Assembly: GCF_030272615.1 (NCBI RefSeq)
Contig: NC_081411.1
Location: 209,650,244-209,714,243, forward strand
Length of the DNA: 64,000 nt
Source of the DNA: Cryptomeria japonica
Lineage: Eukaryota; Streptophyta; Pinopsida; Cupressales; Cupressaceae
Direction: 5' to 3'
A program made the position numbers and the translations under genes. This document shows, piece by piece, positions 23,617 to 35,010 of this stretch; the stretch's first letter is position 1, and every line of letters starts with the position of its first letter. The notes beneath the pieces were generated by a model. That model worked only from the letters and a program-made list of their open reading frames with translations. It had not been told where the DNA came from and did not search any database.

Positions 23617-23628
23617 GCTCTGATACCA
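23617..23628 (-). promoter_or_regulatory. Element A primer binding site (tRNA-iMet)
   Basis: The element strand reads TGGTATCAGAGC exactly, two bases from the LTR edge. This is the standard initiator tRNA-Met site of plant Copia elements. Confidence 0.9.
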
Positions 23629-23630
23629 AT

Positions 23631-24961
23631 TATTGAGAACAAGGTAGAAAACTGAGAGTGGGGTTGAATCAATTTGTTAACAAACTTTATTCAACTAAAA
23701 CACAATTTCAGATATGATAATCAATAGTGAAAGCATAAATCAACACCACATCAATAACACACATAATGCTAAGATTTTTGACGTGGAAAACCCGGTTAAG
23801 GGAAAAACCACAATGGGAATCTACCCACAATATGATGATATCATATTAGGAGTAAGTGAAACATTACAATGGGGAATACACATTCATTTAGGCAAACTAC
23901 CTGGAGCTAATTTCTCAAAACATATAACAAGAAGGGTGATAACCCTTGTCAAGGCTCACCATCTTATAGAAACATTCAGATTACATTTGAAAGATCATGA
24001 AGTGGTAAAATAGCATCTCATCATGTGTGATTACATTTCTTGTTAAGCACATAACACACATACTGCTCCTTTCCACTTCTTCACACTTCTTCACACTACT
24101 TCACTACTTCTGAAAGATCAAAGTATTATTCAAACACATAGATAACTCTCTCACAAGAATATTATATTTATTCATACATATCATCAATCTATCTTTCATG
24201 GTTAGCTCAACACAGATCAAAAATTATAAAGCTATAATCACACATTCTACAATATTATATACAAAGGAAAACAATGTCGACTAAGACATGGTATGGATCT
24301 AAATCAACACCTCAAACATGAAATAGCCCCAAGAATTATGCCATGAACATTTTCAACATGCTACAACCATAATTTTGGCTAAGAATGTCACATAACATGA
24401 ACATACCCAAGAAATCATGAATTTTGAACATACCATCAACACAAATAGGACACAATCTAGAAACATCCAAAAGCAACATGAATTACCACAAAAACAACTG
24501 CAACATCACCACTTACTAGAATCTTCATCATCATTATACCAAACCCCAAGGACACTTATTGAATTGATTGTCAAACTTAAAGATTCAATTGCATACCTCT
24601 AAATCATGAACCATCTAAATTGAGGATACATCATAACGTACCAAAAACTCTACAAAATCCGCGAACCGAGATCTTTCAATGTCGAGAAAAATCCAAAATA
24701 TTTATCAACACTGAATAAATGAGAAACCAACCTCAATATTGGATCTCATAACTCAATCAAATCTCCACGTGGACCACTGAAGATATAGTTGAATCAACTA
24801 GAGGTAGTTTATCTCAAAACCCTTTAATCTGTAACAACTCATCTGCAACACACTGACCAAACTAACTCATTTAATTTGACTGCAACACTAGAACACAGAG
24901 AAACATGTTACCATCAATGATAACACATTATTCCAAAAAAATTCCTCAACAATACCTGACA
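23631..24961 (-). repeat. Element A 5' LTR
   Basis: This LTR of about 1331 bp pairs with 2553-3902. It starts TATTGAGAACAAGG, with the TG terminus mutated to TA. It ends near CCTGACA; the right boundary is uncertain by several bases because no matching target duplication was found. Confidence 0.8.
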
Positions 24962-26689
24962 TGTTTTTGAATATAGGAAAATGAGTTTTGATTGGTCCAT
25001 GAAACCCATTATAGCCAAAAGATCAAAATATTTACATCAAAGCATAGTAAAACATAGCACACTAAGACAAGATAGTTGATGAACAAAACACAAGAAAACA
25101 AGAGACAACAAGTCAAAAACCATAAAGGACTGACAAAAGCCTAGATTTAGGTTAAGTTCTAAAGCATTTCAGTAGCTTCCAGCTCCAGCTATTCCATATT
25201 ATGAATTGCCCACTTGATATCCTTAATTTCCTCGGTGTGGCTTTGCATCTTTTTAGTTCTTGCACATGTTCTTCTCCCAAGCCCCATTTCCTTATCATCT
25301 GGGCTATCCTCCTTTACTTCAGTAATGGCCACTGAAGCCTTATCTTCTTGGTCATTCTCTAGCTTACTGATAAGAGCCTTCATACTAGCCGAGGCGCCTT
25401 AAGAATCTTATGACTTTTCTTGACTATTTTTTTGGCTGTGTTCTCAACTCCATCAAGTCTTTTTTAGTGGCCCCTATTTAATCTCCAGGCTAAGAAAGCT
25501 ATTTTGATTAGCATTGATAATCTCCTCTACATTACCAATAGCTTTGGTAATCTCACTGAGATAATCTAGGAGGGAATTGAACTTACCCTAGCCTAAAGCT
25601 TGTAAATTCTCAATTTTCCCAGTTTCCTGGGCCCGGTTGGTTTTAATGCCAACAATTTTCTTATGCATCAAATGGAGCACCTATTTGAAGCTATCCATGT
25701 CATTAATGATGCAGAGGTCAATATCTAGGCAATGCTCTTCCTGGGTCTTTTCACTAGCGGTTTCAAGATTCACTTCCAGCCCCACCTCCCTAACATCAGA
25801 TCTCTCAGCTTCTTTCAAGGATGTATCCTCCCCCATCAGGCCCTTATCCTTAGAATCAGTCATGAGAGGCGACCAGTCCTTGGTATCCACATCCTTAGTT
25901 TTAGGAGCCAGATTTTTCTTCTTTTGGCTTACAAGGGTTCTGACCTCCTCTCTTTCAATATCCATGTCATTGTTAGTCTCATTATCCTCCTCATACCGGC
26001 TATCCTCATCCTCCCCTCTCAGCTTCTTTTTTGACTGACCCTTTATTCTAATTTTTCTATTTTTCCTGCTCAGCCTAGGAATTTGGGGGTCATCCTCTGT
26101 CTTAGCTTATGTGTTATAGCCTTTACATTCCTCATCATCAGATTCATCAAAATCCTCTTCCATCCTGGAGACCTCATCTATATTCAACTAGACGGTAGTT
26201 TTCTTGATGTGATTATATAAAATCACCATCAAACCTTCATGCATTGTTGGGTTGATACTAGGGTTGGATATAGCATCCTTGATCCCAACATTAAGGGTAC
26301 AGAAAAGGTAATATGGAATAGAATTTTATCTTTATACCTAAAGTGATTAAGTAAGAAAAAATGGTAGCTATAAACCCTAACAATATCCAACATGTTAATA
26401 CAGCTACTGAGGCTATTTGGCTTCAAAATATTCTCACAAATTTTTGCTTCCCCACTCGATAGCCTACATTCCACTATGAAAATTAGAGTGTCATTTAGAT
26501 CTTAAAGAACCTTTTTCACCATCAATGGACCAAACACATCAAGATCCACATGAACTACATCGGGAAGCTGATTCAAGAACACATCATTGAGTTGCAGTAT
26601 TTTCCTACAATAGAGTAGGTTGTACACATCTTCACCAAACCTTTCAGTGAGAGTAAGTTTCATCAATTGTGAGATCTCTTAGCGGTGAG
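24962..26689 (-). pseudogene. Unrecognised acidic coding remnant
   Basis: The - strand from about 26670 to 25170 reads as a broken protein. The N-terminal side has hydrophobic and globular-looking blocks (LTERFGEDVYNLL, LNQLPDVVHVDLDVFGPLM). A long Lys/Glu/Asp-rich part follows (DMDIEREEVRTLVSQKKK, TKDWSPLMTDSKDKG, VREVGLEVNLETASEKTQEE), then a Lys/Glu-rich end (ITEVKEDSPDDKEMG). Codon-like structure persists across stops at about 26230, 25680, 25590 and 25400. I cannot assign a family. It may be an accessory ORF of a retroelement or a captured gene. Bases 24962-25150 hold nothing recognisable. Confidence 0.4.
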
Positions 26690-26983
26690 GGATACTTCAT
26701 CAGGGGGCATAAACTAACTTCTCCTTCTTCTCTTATGGGGGGAATTTTTCTTCTCTTTAGGTTTCATCCTTCTTCTTTGATATAGTTCTTTTATATTTTC
26801 TTCTCTCTTATGCAGGAGAGTTTTTTCGCACTAGGTTTTCTCCCTTTTTTCATTTGTGATAGATTGCATTGAATCACTTGCATTTGAATGTTTTCATGGC
26901 TACCTAACATGGCCTCATAGTCAGGACCCATCTTTCATTGATATCTTGATTCCATTCTCCCCCAAGTTGCACTTAAAGGGGGG
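26690..26983 (+). mobile_element. 3' end of a small Copia element related to G
   Basis: This is homologous in the reverse sense to 60968-61260 of element G. Shared runs include ATGGGGGGAATTTTTC near 26736 and TACCTAACATGGC near 26902, followed by a polypurine tract (ACTTAAAGGGGGG) at 26971-26983. The internal region upstream is missing. Frames are not readable as a known domain. Confidence 0.7.
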
Positions 26984-27419
26984 TGTTGTTATTAATTATG
27001 TCTCATAAATATACTTTTCTTAAGTTCACTTAGGATAATGCATTCATTGTAGTTTTCATATGAGACACTTAGAGAAGTGTGTATCTGGGGAAGGTTTTTG
27101 TAGGATAAATTCCATCTTTTGTGTTGATATCTTGTTGGATCACATTCCACCTTCAATGGGTGATGCACCTTTAGTAGAATATTCCATTATTTGTCCTACC
27201 TACCCTTGTATCTCATTGGGCCACATGTCATGATTATGTGCTCTCATTTCCATATGGCCTTGCCTTTATAAGAAGACTCATGTTTATTGTATGGTTGATC
27301 TAGTTTATTGTTTTCTACATCTTGATGAGAATACAGTTTGGTCTTATCTATCTTTGTCTCTCACGTATTATGTTATTCATTGGTCTCTAAATCTTTGTTA
27401 TTATTAAAAAATTCTTACA
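26984..27419 (+). repeat. Copia LTR of the G family
   Basis: It starts TGTTGTTATTAATTATG after the polypurine tract and ends near TTCTTACA, 436 bp. Shared landmarks with the LTR of element G at 60517-60967 include CCACATGTCATG, CATATGGCCTTGCC, TATAAGAAG as TATA box (about 27269-27277), and CATCTTGATGAGAATACAG. Confidence 0.72.
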
Positions 27420-29991
27420 AACCCTCCAATTGATAATATGTCATTGAGAGAATATTTCATTTTTATACACAATAAATCTCTCAACATAACATAATTAATT
27501 AGCTTTTGAACTATGACTTCAAAAAAATCATACTATATAATGGAAAAGCATAAAATGAAGGTTTTATTTCCACCCTATCATAATGGCTTCATGGAGCCTT
27601 GTAGATTCCTCTCATAATACATTCTTGCTATATAAAAACATATTCCTTGGTTCTTGAATGTAAACATTACCCTTGAATTATAATGTAGCCACATTATCTA
27701 AGATCTATGGTAAAAAAATTATGCATAGAGGGAAGTCTATTAAAAAATTACTTCAATCTAAAACAATAATGTTTTTGTGAACTCAATGGAAAACCCTATA
27801 AAAGTGAGAAACCCTATAAAAGTGAGCTCATGGTACTCATAAAAAGAAACCATTTTTTTTTTCTCAATAAAAACCTAAGCCAAAATATCTATTAAATATT
27901 ATAAAAAAACAACCATCATAGAGGTTTAAGAAAATACTGAAAAATTAGGGAGCTTTCTAGGCAATACTCCCATAGAAGTTCAAAGTATCAGGCATATAAA
28001 CAAAGCTTGTCAAGAGAAAATTCTAAAAGAAACATAATTGATAAAGGGAAACAAAAATAGAGAACATGTTTACTATGAACAAAGAAGAAAAATATTTTTG
28101 TGGCTTCAACCCACATTGGAGGGCCTCAAACCCTAAATATTAGCAACTACTCTTTGTTGAGCAATTTCAGTGTCCTCCAACATTCACTCCATCTATTCTA
28201 GACTCATCTCCCCCTCAACATCACTAGGGTTCGAGGTCCCCAAACCATCGAGGCCTTCATCATATATGTATTTCCAAACCCATGATTCATCTTCATTAAC
28301 ATCATCACCTATTGTCCTCTCTACCGAACCCTTCTTAGTGAGCCGCACCAATCTCTTTAAAAAGGCTAATCCCCTTTTAATCTTAAATTCTCTTCAATCT
28401 AAACTTTTTTAATTCTAGATAGTGATAATTTGAAGTCATGGAACCTCTTTTGTTTTAGTTTTAACAACAAAATACTACCCTAGAAGAGGGATACTGAGTC
28501 TTTCATCCACCGAGAGAAAAAATCTATCGAAATCACCTTAAAAATAGATCTTTGAAGTTGCAACGACATAGTTACAATCCAACTATCCTACCCATAATAG
28601 GCTATAATAATATACTTATATTACTTATAATATAATACTAACATTAATAATACTATTATGTAAATTATATTATAATAATATAATAATAACAAAGTATTAT
28701 TGTATTATGATTAATAAGAAATAATAAATTTTGAATATTAATAAAAATAAAATATTAAAAAAATTATGATCATAAAATTGTTGTAAATTTATGAGTCAAT
28801 CTAAATGTCACAATTTGCATATAAAAAGAAATAAAAAATATTAATTATTTTTTTTGAAATCTTAAGATTATGATTAATTTTGCATAATTTGAGTAATATG
28901 AATTTATAAAACTCAAGGATAGAAATAATTTGACAAAAATAATTTTATCTTCGTTGGGGTTCCTTTGTTGTGATTAATAAAAGGAGCAAATAAAATTAAT
29001 TTTAAATATAAATTTACAATAATAATAATGAACAATCACATCTAGAGGGTTACAAGTGAGATAGAATAAGGGCAATAGGATTGATATTAGAATTAGGGTA
29101 ACCATCATAGTTATAATAAAAAATTATTATAGAATTAGGGTAACCATCATAGTTATAATAAAAAATTACTATAACGAATATTACAATTAAAATTAGGGTT
29201 CAGGTTACAATCAAGGTTACTCTTAAGGTTAGGGCTAGGGATAAGGATAGAGATCAACTAGAATTTGGTTTACATTTAGAATTATATCTAGGTTTACAAT
29301 TAGAGTTATGATAAACTTTATACTTAGGTTTACAAAAACTACATCATCTCAAAAAGTTCATCTATCTATATCTCGTAACCCTTGCACCCCTTGTAATACA
29401 AGTGATATTTTATTTTCATTTTCAACACAGTAGGGAACATGGGTAAGAGAGACTTCTAAGGAAAAAAGAAGAGAGCGGTTGATAAAACTCTCAAATTCAA
29501 ATTACCTTACTGGGTATTTGGTCTATAATAGCCTACAATCATTTCTCTCTTCTATATTTTCTATAAAATGTAGGGTTATATATTTAGGCATTAAAATTGG
29601 AAAATGGCTATTCACTTTCTAGAATGCACTATGTATCTAATATAATGTATTTATCATGTATAAACCATAATAATATCTTGGTGCATTATAGAGACTAGAT
29701 AGTGGTTTCTATAATAGATAATATTATTGTTCATTATAAAAGTATAATTTTTAATTTTTGTAAGATCTTCCCTTTTGCCACCATAATTGTTCTTTTAATT
29801 ATACTGAGCATCCATTGCATAATTGATTGAATAATCATCTTCCATTTATTATAGTGTCAATTCTAATACTCTATTCACCAGAGTGGTGGTAACCTAATGA
29901 CACATCATTATTATATACTTGCAATCAAAGTATTAGCCTCCCATAATTAGGATCAATCCCAGACCCAAGCATAAGCCTCGAGGATTCACTC
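27420..29991. other. AT-rich filler with small tandem duplications
   Basis: Very AT-rich DNA, especially 28590-29010, which is nearly all A, T and short TAATAA runs. An 18-bp unit (AAACCCTATAAAAGTGAG) is doubled at 27791-27826, and a 42-bp unit is doubled at 29089-29172. A short - strand reading frame lies at 28194-28399 (listed separately). Otherwise I see no gene or recognisable element; old degraded repeats are likely. Confidence 0.5.
28194..28399 (-). pseudogene. Short unrecognised reading frame
   Basis: On the - strand about 67 codons are open up to a TAG at 28194-28196. The text looks protein-like rather than random (RLVRLTKKGSVERTIGDD, then DESWVWKYIYDEGLDGLG) and ends in an acidic tail. 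No start codon context or family is recognised. It may be the end of a decayed gene or LINE-type element reading leftward. Confidence 0.25.
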
Positions 29992-31334
29992 TATTGGCAA
30001 TAATGTAGCAAATTGAGAGGGGGGTGAATCGATTTTTTAACAAAATTTATTCAACTCAAACATAATTTTTGATCTGATAGTTAATCAATGAGAGCACAAG
30101 TCAATACCATATCAATAATATAGAACACCAAAGTTTTTGACATGGAAAACCTTGGTAAGGGAAAAAACATGGTGGGAACGTACCCATATTGAGATGATAC
30201 CTTGTTAGGAGTAAATCAAATATTACAATGGGTAATGCACATGCATTCAAGCACAATTCCTACAACCCACTACTCAAAACACATAGCAAGAAGGGATACA
30301 AACCTTGGGAATTCTCAATGCCTTACATAAGCATTTGGATTACATTTGGAGGATCGTGAACTTATAAAATATTATCTCTCATCCCTGGTCAGAGTTCCAG
30401 TTGAGCACATAACACAAACTCTTGTCTTTCACAGTTCCTCACACTTCTTTGTACTTCTCCTCTGCTACTGAAAGATCAAATCATTGTCTGCACATGCAGA
30501 TACATTTCTCACATGATCATTACATATATTTATGCAAATCATCAACCTATATTTCAAGGATGGCACAACACTCATCACACATTACAAGAATATAACTACA
30601 CAAGCTACAACATTACATGCAGACTAAAACAATGTTGGCTAAGACATAGTATAAACATAAATAAATACCTTGAAAATGAAATAACTCCAATAATTATTCC
30701 ACAAACATCTACAACATGATACAATCCTTTGATTGCCCAAGAACACCACATATCATGAACATACTAGAGAAATCATCCACAACAAGAACAATGATCAATG
30801 TGGACCATCAACACAGATAGAAAATGGTCTAGAAATATCCAAAAGCATCATAAATTACCACAACAACAACTGCAACATCACCACTTACTAGAATCTTCAT
30901 TATCACACTGGACCTCAATAACACTCACTATACTGACTGTCGAAATTAAAGATTCACTAGCAGACCTCCAAATCACAAACCATCTAAATTGAGGACATAT
31001 ATGAACCTCCCAAACACTACCAAATCTGCAAACCAAGATATTGCAACATGGAGCAATGAGGAGCAGAATTCAAAATACTGATCAACACTAAACAACTTAA
31101 AAACCAACAACAATACTGGGTCTCATAACTTGATCAAATAACCATGCAGAAATCATAAAGTTTAGATGAATCAACTAGATATACTTATCTCAAACTTAAT
31201 CCACAACAACTCATCTACAACAAACTAGCCAAACCAGCTCATTCAATCTTAATGTAACACTGGAATACATAGAGAAATATGTTGACATCAATGATGACAA
31301 ATCATTCCAACAAACTTCTTGACAATATCCAATA
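29992..31334 (-). repeat. Element E 3' LTR
   Basis: It begins TATTGGCAATAATG (TGTTGGCAACAATG in the 5' copy), followed by the GAGAGGGGGGTGAATC block. It ends CCAATA before a polypurine tract. Length is about 1343 bp, in line with element A's LTRs. Confidence 0.82.
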
Positions 31335-31734
31335 ATCTCCTCCTTTGGCATCGATGAAAACATATGTGTGTGAAAAACAATCAGTCTAAAGAAAGAAGTC
31401 AACTACCAATAATCTCCCACTAATTCTCAATAATCTCCCCTTTAGATCTAACACATGATATGGCATTTTTTCACATGATCTTCTCCCTCTTTGACATCAA
31501 TGGAAAAGGAAAATATGTAAATCATGATTCTCTCAATCTTAGAAATATCTCACAAATCTGAATATCTCTCCCCCTTTGGCCAATCTCTTAAATCTAAACA
31601 TATGAACCACACACTGACTACTCCCCCTGAGTATCAACCTCACCCATCAATCTCGATCACAAGATATCTCTGTAAAATCCACCAGACTAATGCAAATCCA
31701 TGCAGCTTAGTTCTCATTAGGAGGGGAAATCACC
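31335..31734 (-). promoter_or_regulatory. Element E 3' noncoding region with polypurine tracts
   Basis: Several C-rich blocks on the + strand occur: ATCTCCTCCTTTGGC at 31335, AATCTCCCACT near 31410, AATCTCCCCTTTAG near 31432, TCTCCCCCTTTGGCC near 31566 and ACTCCCCCTGAG near 31619. They repeat the polypurine pattern seen in C. Confidence 0.6.
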
Positions 31735-33604
31735 CCTAGCTTATCTCTAAGATACTCAAAAGTATCTTTAGGTAAAGGCTTCGTGAAGATATCTACAATC
31801 TAGTCTTTTGTAGATACATACTCCAATCCAACTTCCTTCTCAATCACCTTCTCTCTCAAGAAATGAAACTTGATTGACATATGCTTGGTCTTTGAATGCA
31901 GCACCTGATTCTTAGAAATGTTGATTGCACTTGAATTATCACATTATATCATATTAGGCTCATAAAAAACAACTCAGATCTCCTCAAACGTCTACTTCAT
32001 CTATACCGCATGAGTACAATTGCTAGCAAGAGCAATGTATTCATCTTCTGCAGTAGATAAAGAAATAGCATTCTGCTTCTTACTCATCCATGGAACCAAT
32101 CTCTTACCCAAGAAAAATGCACCACCACTAGTAATTTTCGTGTCATCACTATTACCTACCCAATCAGCATCAGTAAATGCACTTAACATAAAATCATCAT
32201 ATTTAGGATACCACATACGAAAATCAACTGTCCCTTTTAAATATTTGAATATTCTTTTCACAGCTCCAACATGAGATTCCTTAGGATCATCTTCAAATCT
32301 AGCAACAAGACAAATAACATTCACAATATCCGATCTAGTCTGAGTCAAATATAACAACCCACCAATCATAGATTTTTATCTAGTCTAAGTTGGTTTCGAA
32401 GAATCATCATCCTTTGTGAACTTACATCTGGTCACCATAGGGGTACCAGCTAGATTTGAATCATATAAACCAAACTTCTTCAACAATTCCTTCACATATG
32501 TAGACTGAGATATAAAAATACCTTTATCCAACTGAGTAATTGGCAATCCCAAAAATAATTTCATCTCACCAATCATAGACATCTCAAACTGATTTTGCAT
32601 AGCATCAGAAAACTTCTTGCACAAACCATCATCTCCACAAAAAATAATGTCATCAGTAAATACTTCAATAAATAAGATGTTATCGTGATCAATCTTAAAG
32701 TATAAATTACTATTAGCAATACCTTTATTGAATTCAAGATTCATCAAATACTTATCCAATCTAACATACCAAGCTCTTGGGGCTTGCTTTAATCCATATA
32801 GTGCTTTTTTCAATCAACAAACCATATCTTTCTAATCTATCAACCGAAATCCATCTGGTTGCTCAATATAAAATTCTTCTTCCAATTCACCATTAAGAAA
32901 GGCTGACTTGACATCCATCTGATAAAATTTGAAATCTTTGTAAGTAGCATAAGAAAGAAATAATCTAACAACTTCAATTCTTCCTACCGAAGAAAAGGTC
33001 CCCTCAAAATCAGTTCCTTCTACTTGAGAATAACCCTTACAAACAAGTCTTTCTTTATTCCTTACAACTTGACCTTTGCCATCCAACTTATTCTGAAACA
33101 CCCATTTAGTTTCAATTACATTTTTATCCTTACGTCTAGGAACAAGAATCAATGTATTATTCTTCTCAATCTGATTCAATTCTTCTTCCTTTACTTTAAC
33201 CCAATTTTCATCTTTACATGCTTCACTAACATCTTTACATTCAATCTCAGAAATCAAGCAATATTATTCAACAATTCTTCTTCTAGTCATCACACCTCTA
33301 TTCTTATCACCTATTATCCGATTCTTTGAATGATTTAACCTTACATACCTAGGACTCTTAGGATTTTCTGAATTTCTAGACTCTTGAGCTTTTTCTTCTA
33401 CATTATCACTTGTACCTTCTCCTTCATTCTCAAGATTTTTCAAAACAATCTGAATTTGATTCTGGGTCTACACTTGATTTCCTTTATCTATACTAATATC
33501 TTGATCATCTAAATCATATATGTAAGATCTGATCTATCTCTCATTAGCTTTATTTACCTTCCCATTAGTACTCTCAACTATCTAACTCAATCTCTTATTA
33601 TAAC
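31735..33604 (-). pseudogene. Element E reverse transcriptase and RNase H
   Basis: 33257-32832 holds the RT start ([53 protein letters not shown]). 32813-32385 continues ([50 protein letters not shown]). Here the catalytic box is F-T-D-D, with the first residue pair changed but both Asp kept. 32369-32001 is RNase H (MIGGLLYLTQTRSD, then GGAFFLGKRLVPWMSKKQ). Single stops separate these frames. The upstream integrase tail at 33260-33604 is broken and ends at the D insertion. Confidence 0.9.
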
Positions 33605-34988
33605 TGTAGTCACATAAATCTGTCCATTTTAATTAAATGAATATTTCGTATTTATTTGATTAAAAATCCACTAACCATCAATTAATTAAATTAATATTTA
33701 ATTAATTCATCTCCAAACATTCTTCTATTAATTAAATAAATTATTCAATTTATTTTAATTAATTCAATCATTAAACCAAATACAAATCAATTAAATAAAT
33801 AAAATCTATTTATTTAATTAAATCCCCCTATTCCTCTTTTAAATAAATTAAATAAAACATTTATTTAAATCATTATCCCCCACCCCACTTGCATTTTCCT
33901 ACAAATGCAACTTGCACATATTTATTAAAATAAATGAATTTTTATTTTAATAAAATCCTATTTTCCCTCACCCACCAAATCCACTTGCAAACCTAATCCC
34001 CTTCTAGATTCTTCTAACCCCCTTCCTAATTAGCCTAATCCATCCCCTAATTATTGTCACATTCCTAAGCAAAATGGAGTCACTTCTCAAAGACTCCAAA
34101 GTCTTTGAAAAGCATTTAATGCTTTGTGTGTTCAACAAATTAACCCCCAAAGTCTTCCAAGACCACTAATGGCTCTTACATGACCATTTATGTCTCTTAC
34201 ATAACCATTTATGGTTATTTCAATCTTGTCTCCCCAAACATTTATTGTTTGACCATATTCATCCATTTCACATTTGCACAAGAATTTATCCATTGGATAA
34301 AAGCTTTATTCTTTGAATAAAGAGTTTATTCATTCAACCAACCTTGACTCAAAATCCCAAAGTCATGTCAGGCATTTAATGTTTATTCCTTCTCCTCTCA
34401 ACCTATCTCACATTGACACTTGTCATCCTGGGATTGGGTTGAAAGCCCTCACATGGATTTGAAATCATTCAATCTTGACCCTTGTTGAGATTGCTCAATC
34501 TCAACCATCCATTGCTCCATTTTTCCTATAAATAGAGCCCATTCCTTCATAATCCAGATCCTAAAAACTTGTATGCATTTAGGTTATAGACATTTTTAGA
34601 GAGCATTTAGCATAAGCAATCTAACATCTTGTCTTTTTGGTTAAAATACATCATTTTAGCATTAGTATTAGCTTTTTATTTCACATTTAGAGCTATACTA
34701 CAATCTCAATCCTCCATAAGCATCCATAGTGCAAAAAGTTGCTGAGAGCTACACTATTTTGGAACTTGGAGAGGAGAGGAACAAGGGAGAAGGAGCTAAT
34801 CTCATGCTAAGAGATAGTTGGAGATGTCTCATTGTCTTTACTTCTTTAGTTAGAGTCATTAGCATGTTTTTAGTGTCTCTCTTGGAATGCCTTCATATGT
34901 TTTAGTTTTTGATTGACTAACTCTAACGTCTTGTGTGATTTGTGTTGTTTGATCAAGAACTAACATTTTGCCATTTAGGAGGGCATCA
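33605..34988 (+). repeat. Element D 5' LTR
   Basis: This 1384-bp LTR is bounded TG to CA. The first 300 bp are AT-rich with repeated ATTAATTAA-type runs. A TATA box (TATAAATAG) lies at 34528-34536, so transcription would start near 34560. Confidence 0.97.
34528..34536 (+). promoter_or_regulatory. TATA box of element D 5' LTR
   Basis: TATAAATAGAGCCC is a near-consensus plant TATA element about 450 bp before the LTR end. The copy in the 3' LTR (about 51834-51842) is identical in the core. Confidence 0.65.
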
Positions 34989-34990
34989 TT

Positions 34991-35010
34991 TGGTGAACCC
35001 GACGTGAATC
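34991..35010 (+). promoter_or_regulatory. Element D primer binding site (tRNA-Trp)
   Basis: TGGTGAACCCGACGTGAATC follows the LTR by two bases. It is fully complementary over 20 bases to the 3' end of plant tRNA-Trp including CCA, as I recall that tRNA. Confidence 0.8.

Larger units (their letters stand above)
2553..24961 (-). mobile_element. Element A: decayed Ty1/Copia retrotransposon, host of B and C
   Basis: LTRs lie at 2553-3902 (3' LTR) and 23631-24961 (5' LTR), with a tRNA-iMet type primer binding site at 23617-23628. The - strand polyprotein is in four pieces: gag to integrase at 21810-23616, an integrase piece at 14877-15174, and RT/RNase H at 4245-6218. The breaks are the insertions of B (6219-14876) and C (15175-21809). 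Removing both gives a normal Copia order of about 7.1 kb. Many stops and frameshifts show that A is the oldest of the three. No clean target site duplication was found: TATTA precedes 2553, and the right flank does not match. Confidence 0.88.

Noticed and set aside
2548-24966. Target site duplication for element A
   Set aside because: TATTA on the left has no counterpart near 24961; the element is too old or its right edge is misplaced.
28590-29010. AT-rich block as a MITE or origin
   Set aside because: No terminal inverted repeat or target duplication was found; base composition alone is not evidence.
29085-29345. Interstitial telomere-like repeats (TTAGGG words)
   Set aside because: GTTAGGG and AGGTTTA words are scattered and irregular; no tandem TTTAGGG run is present.
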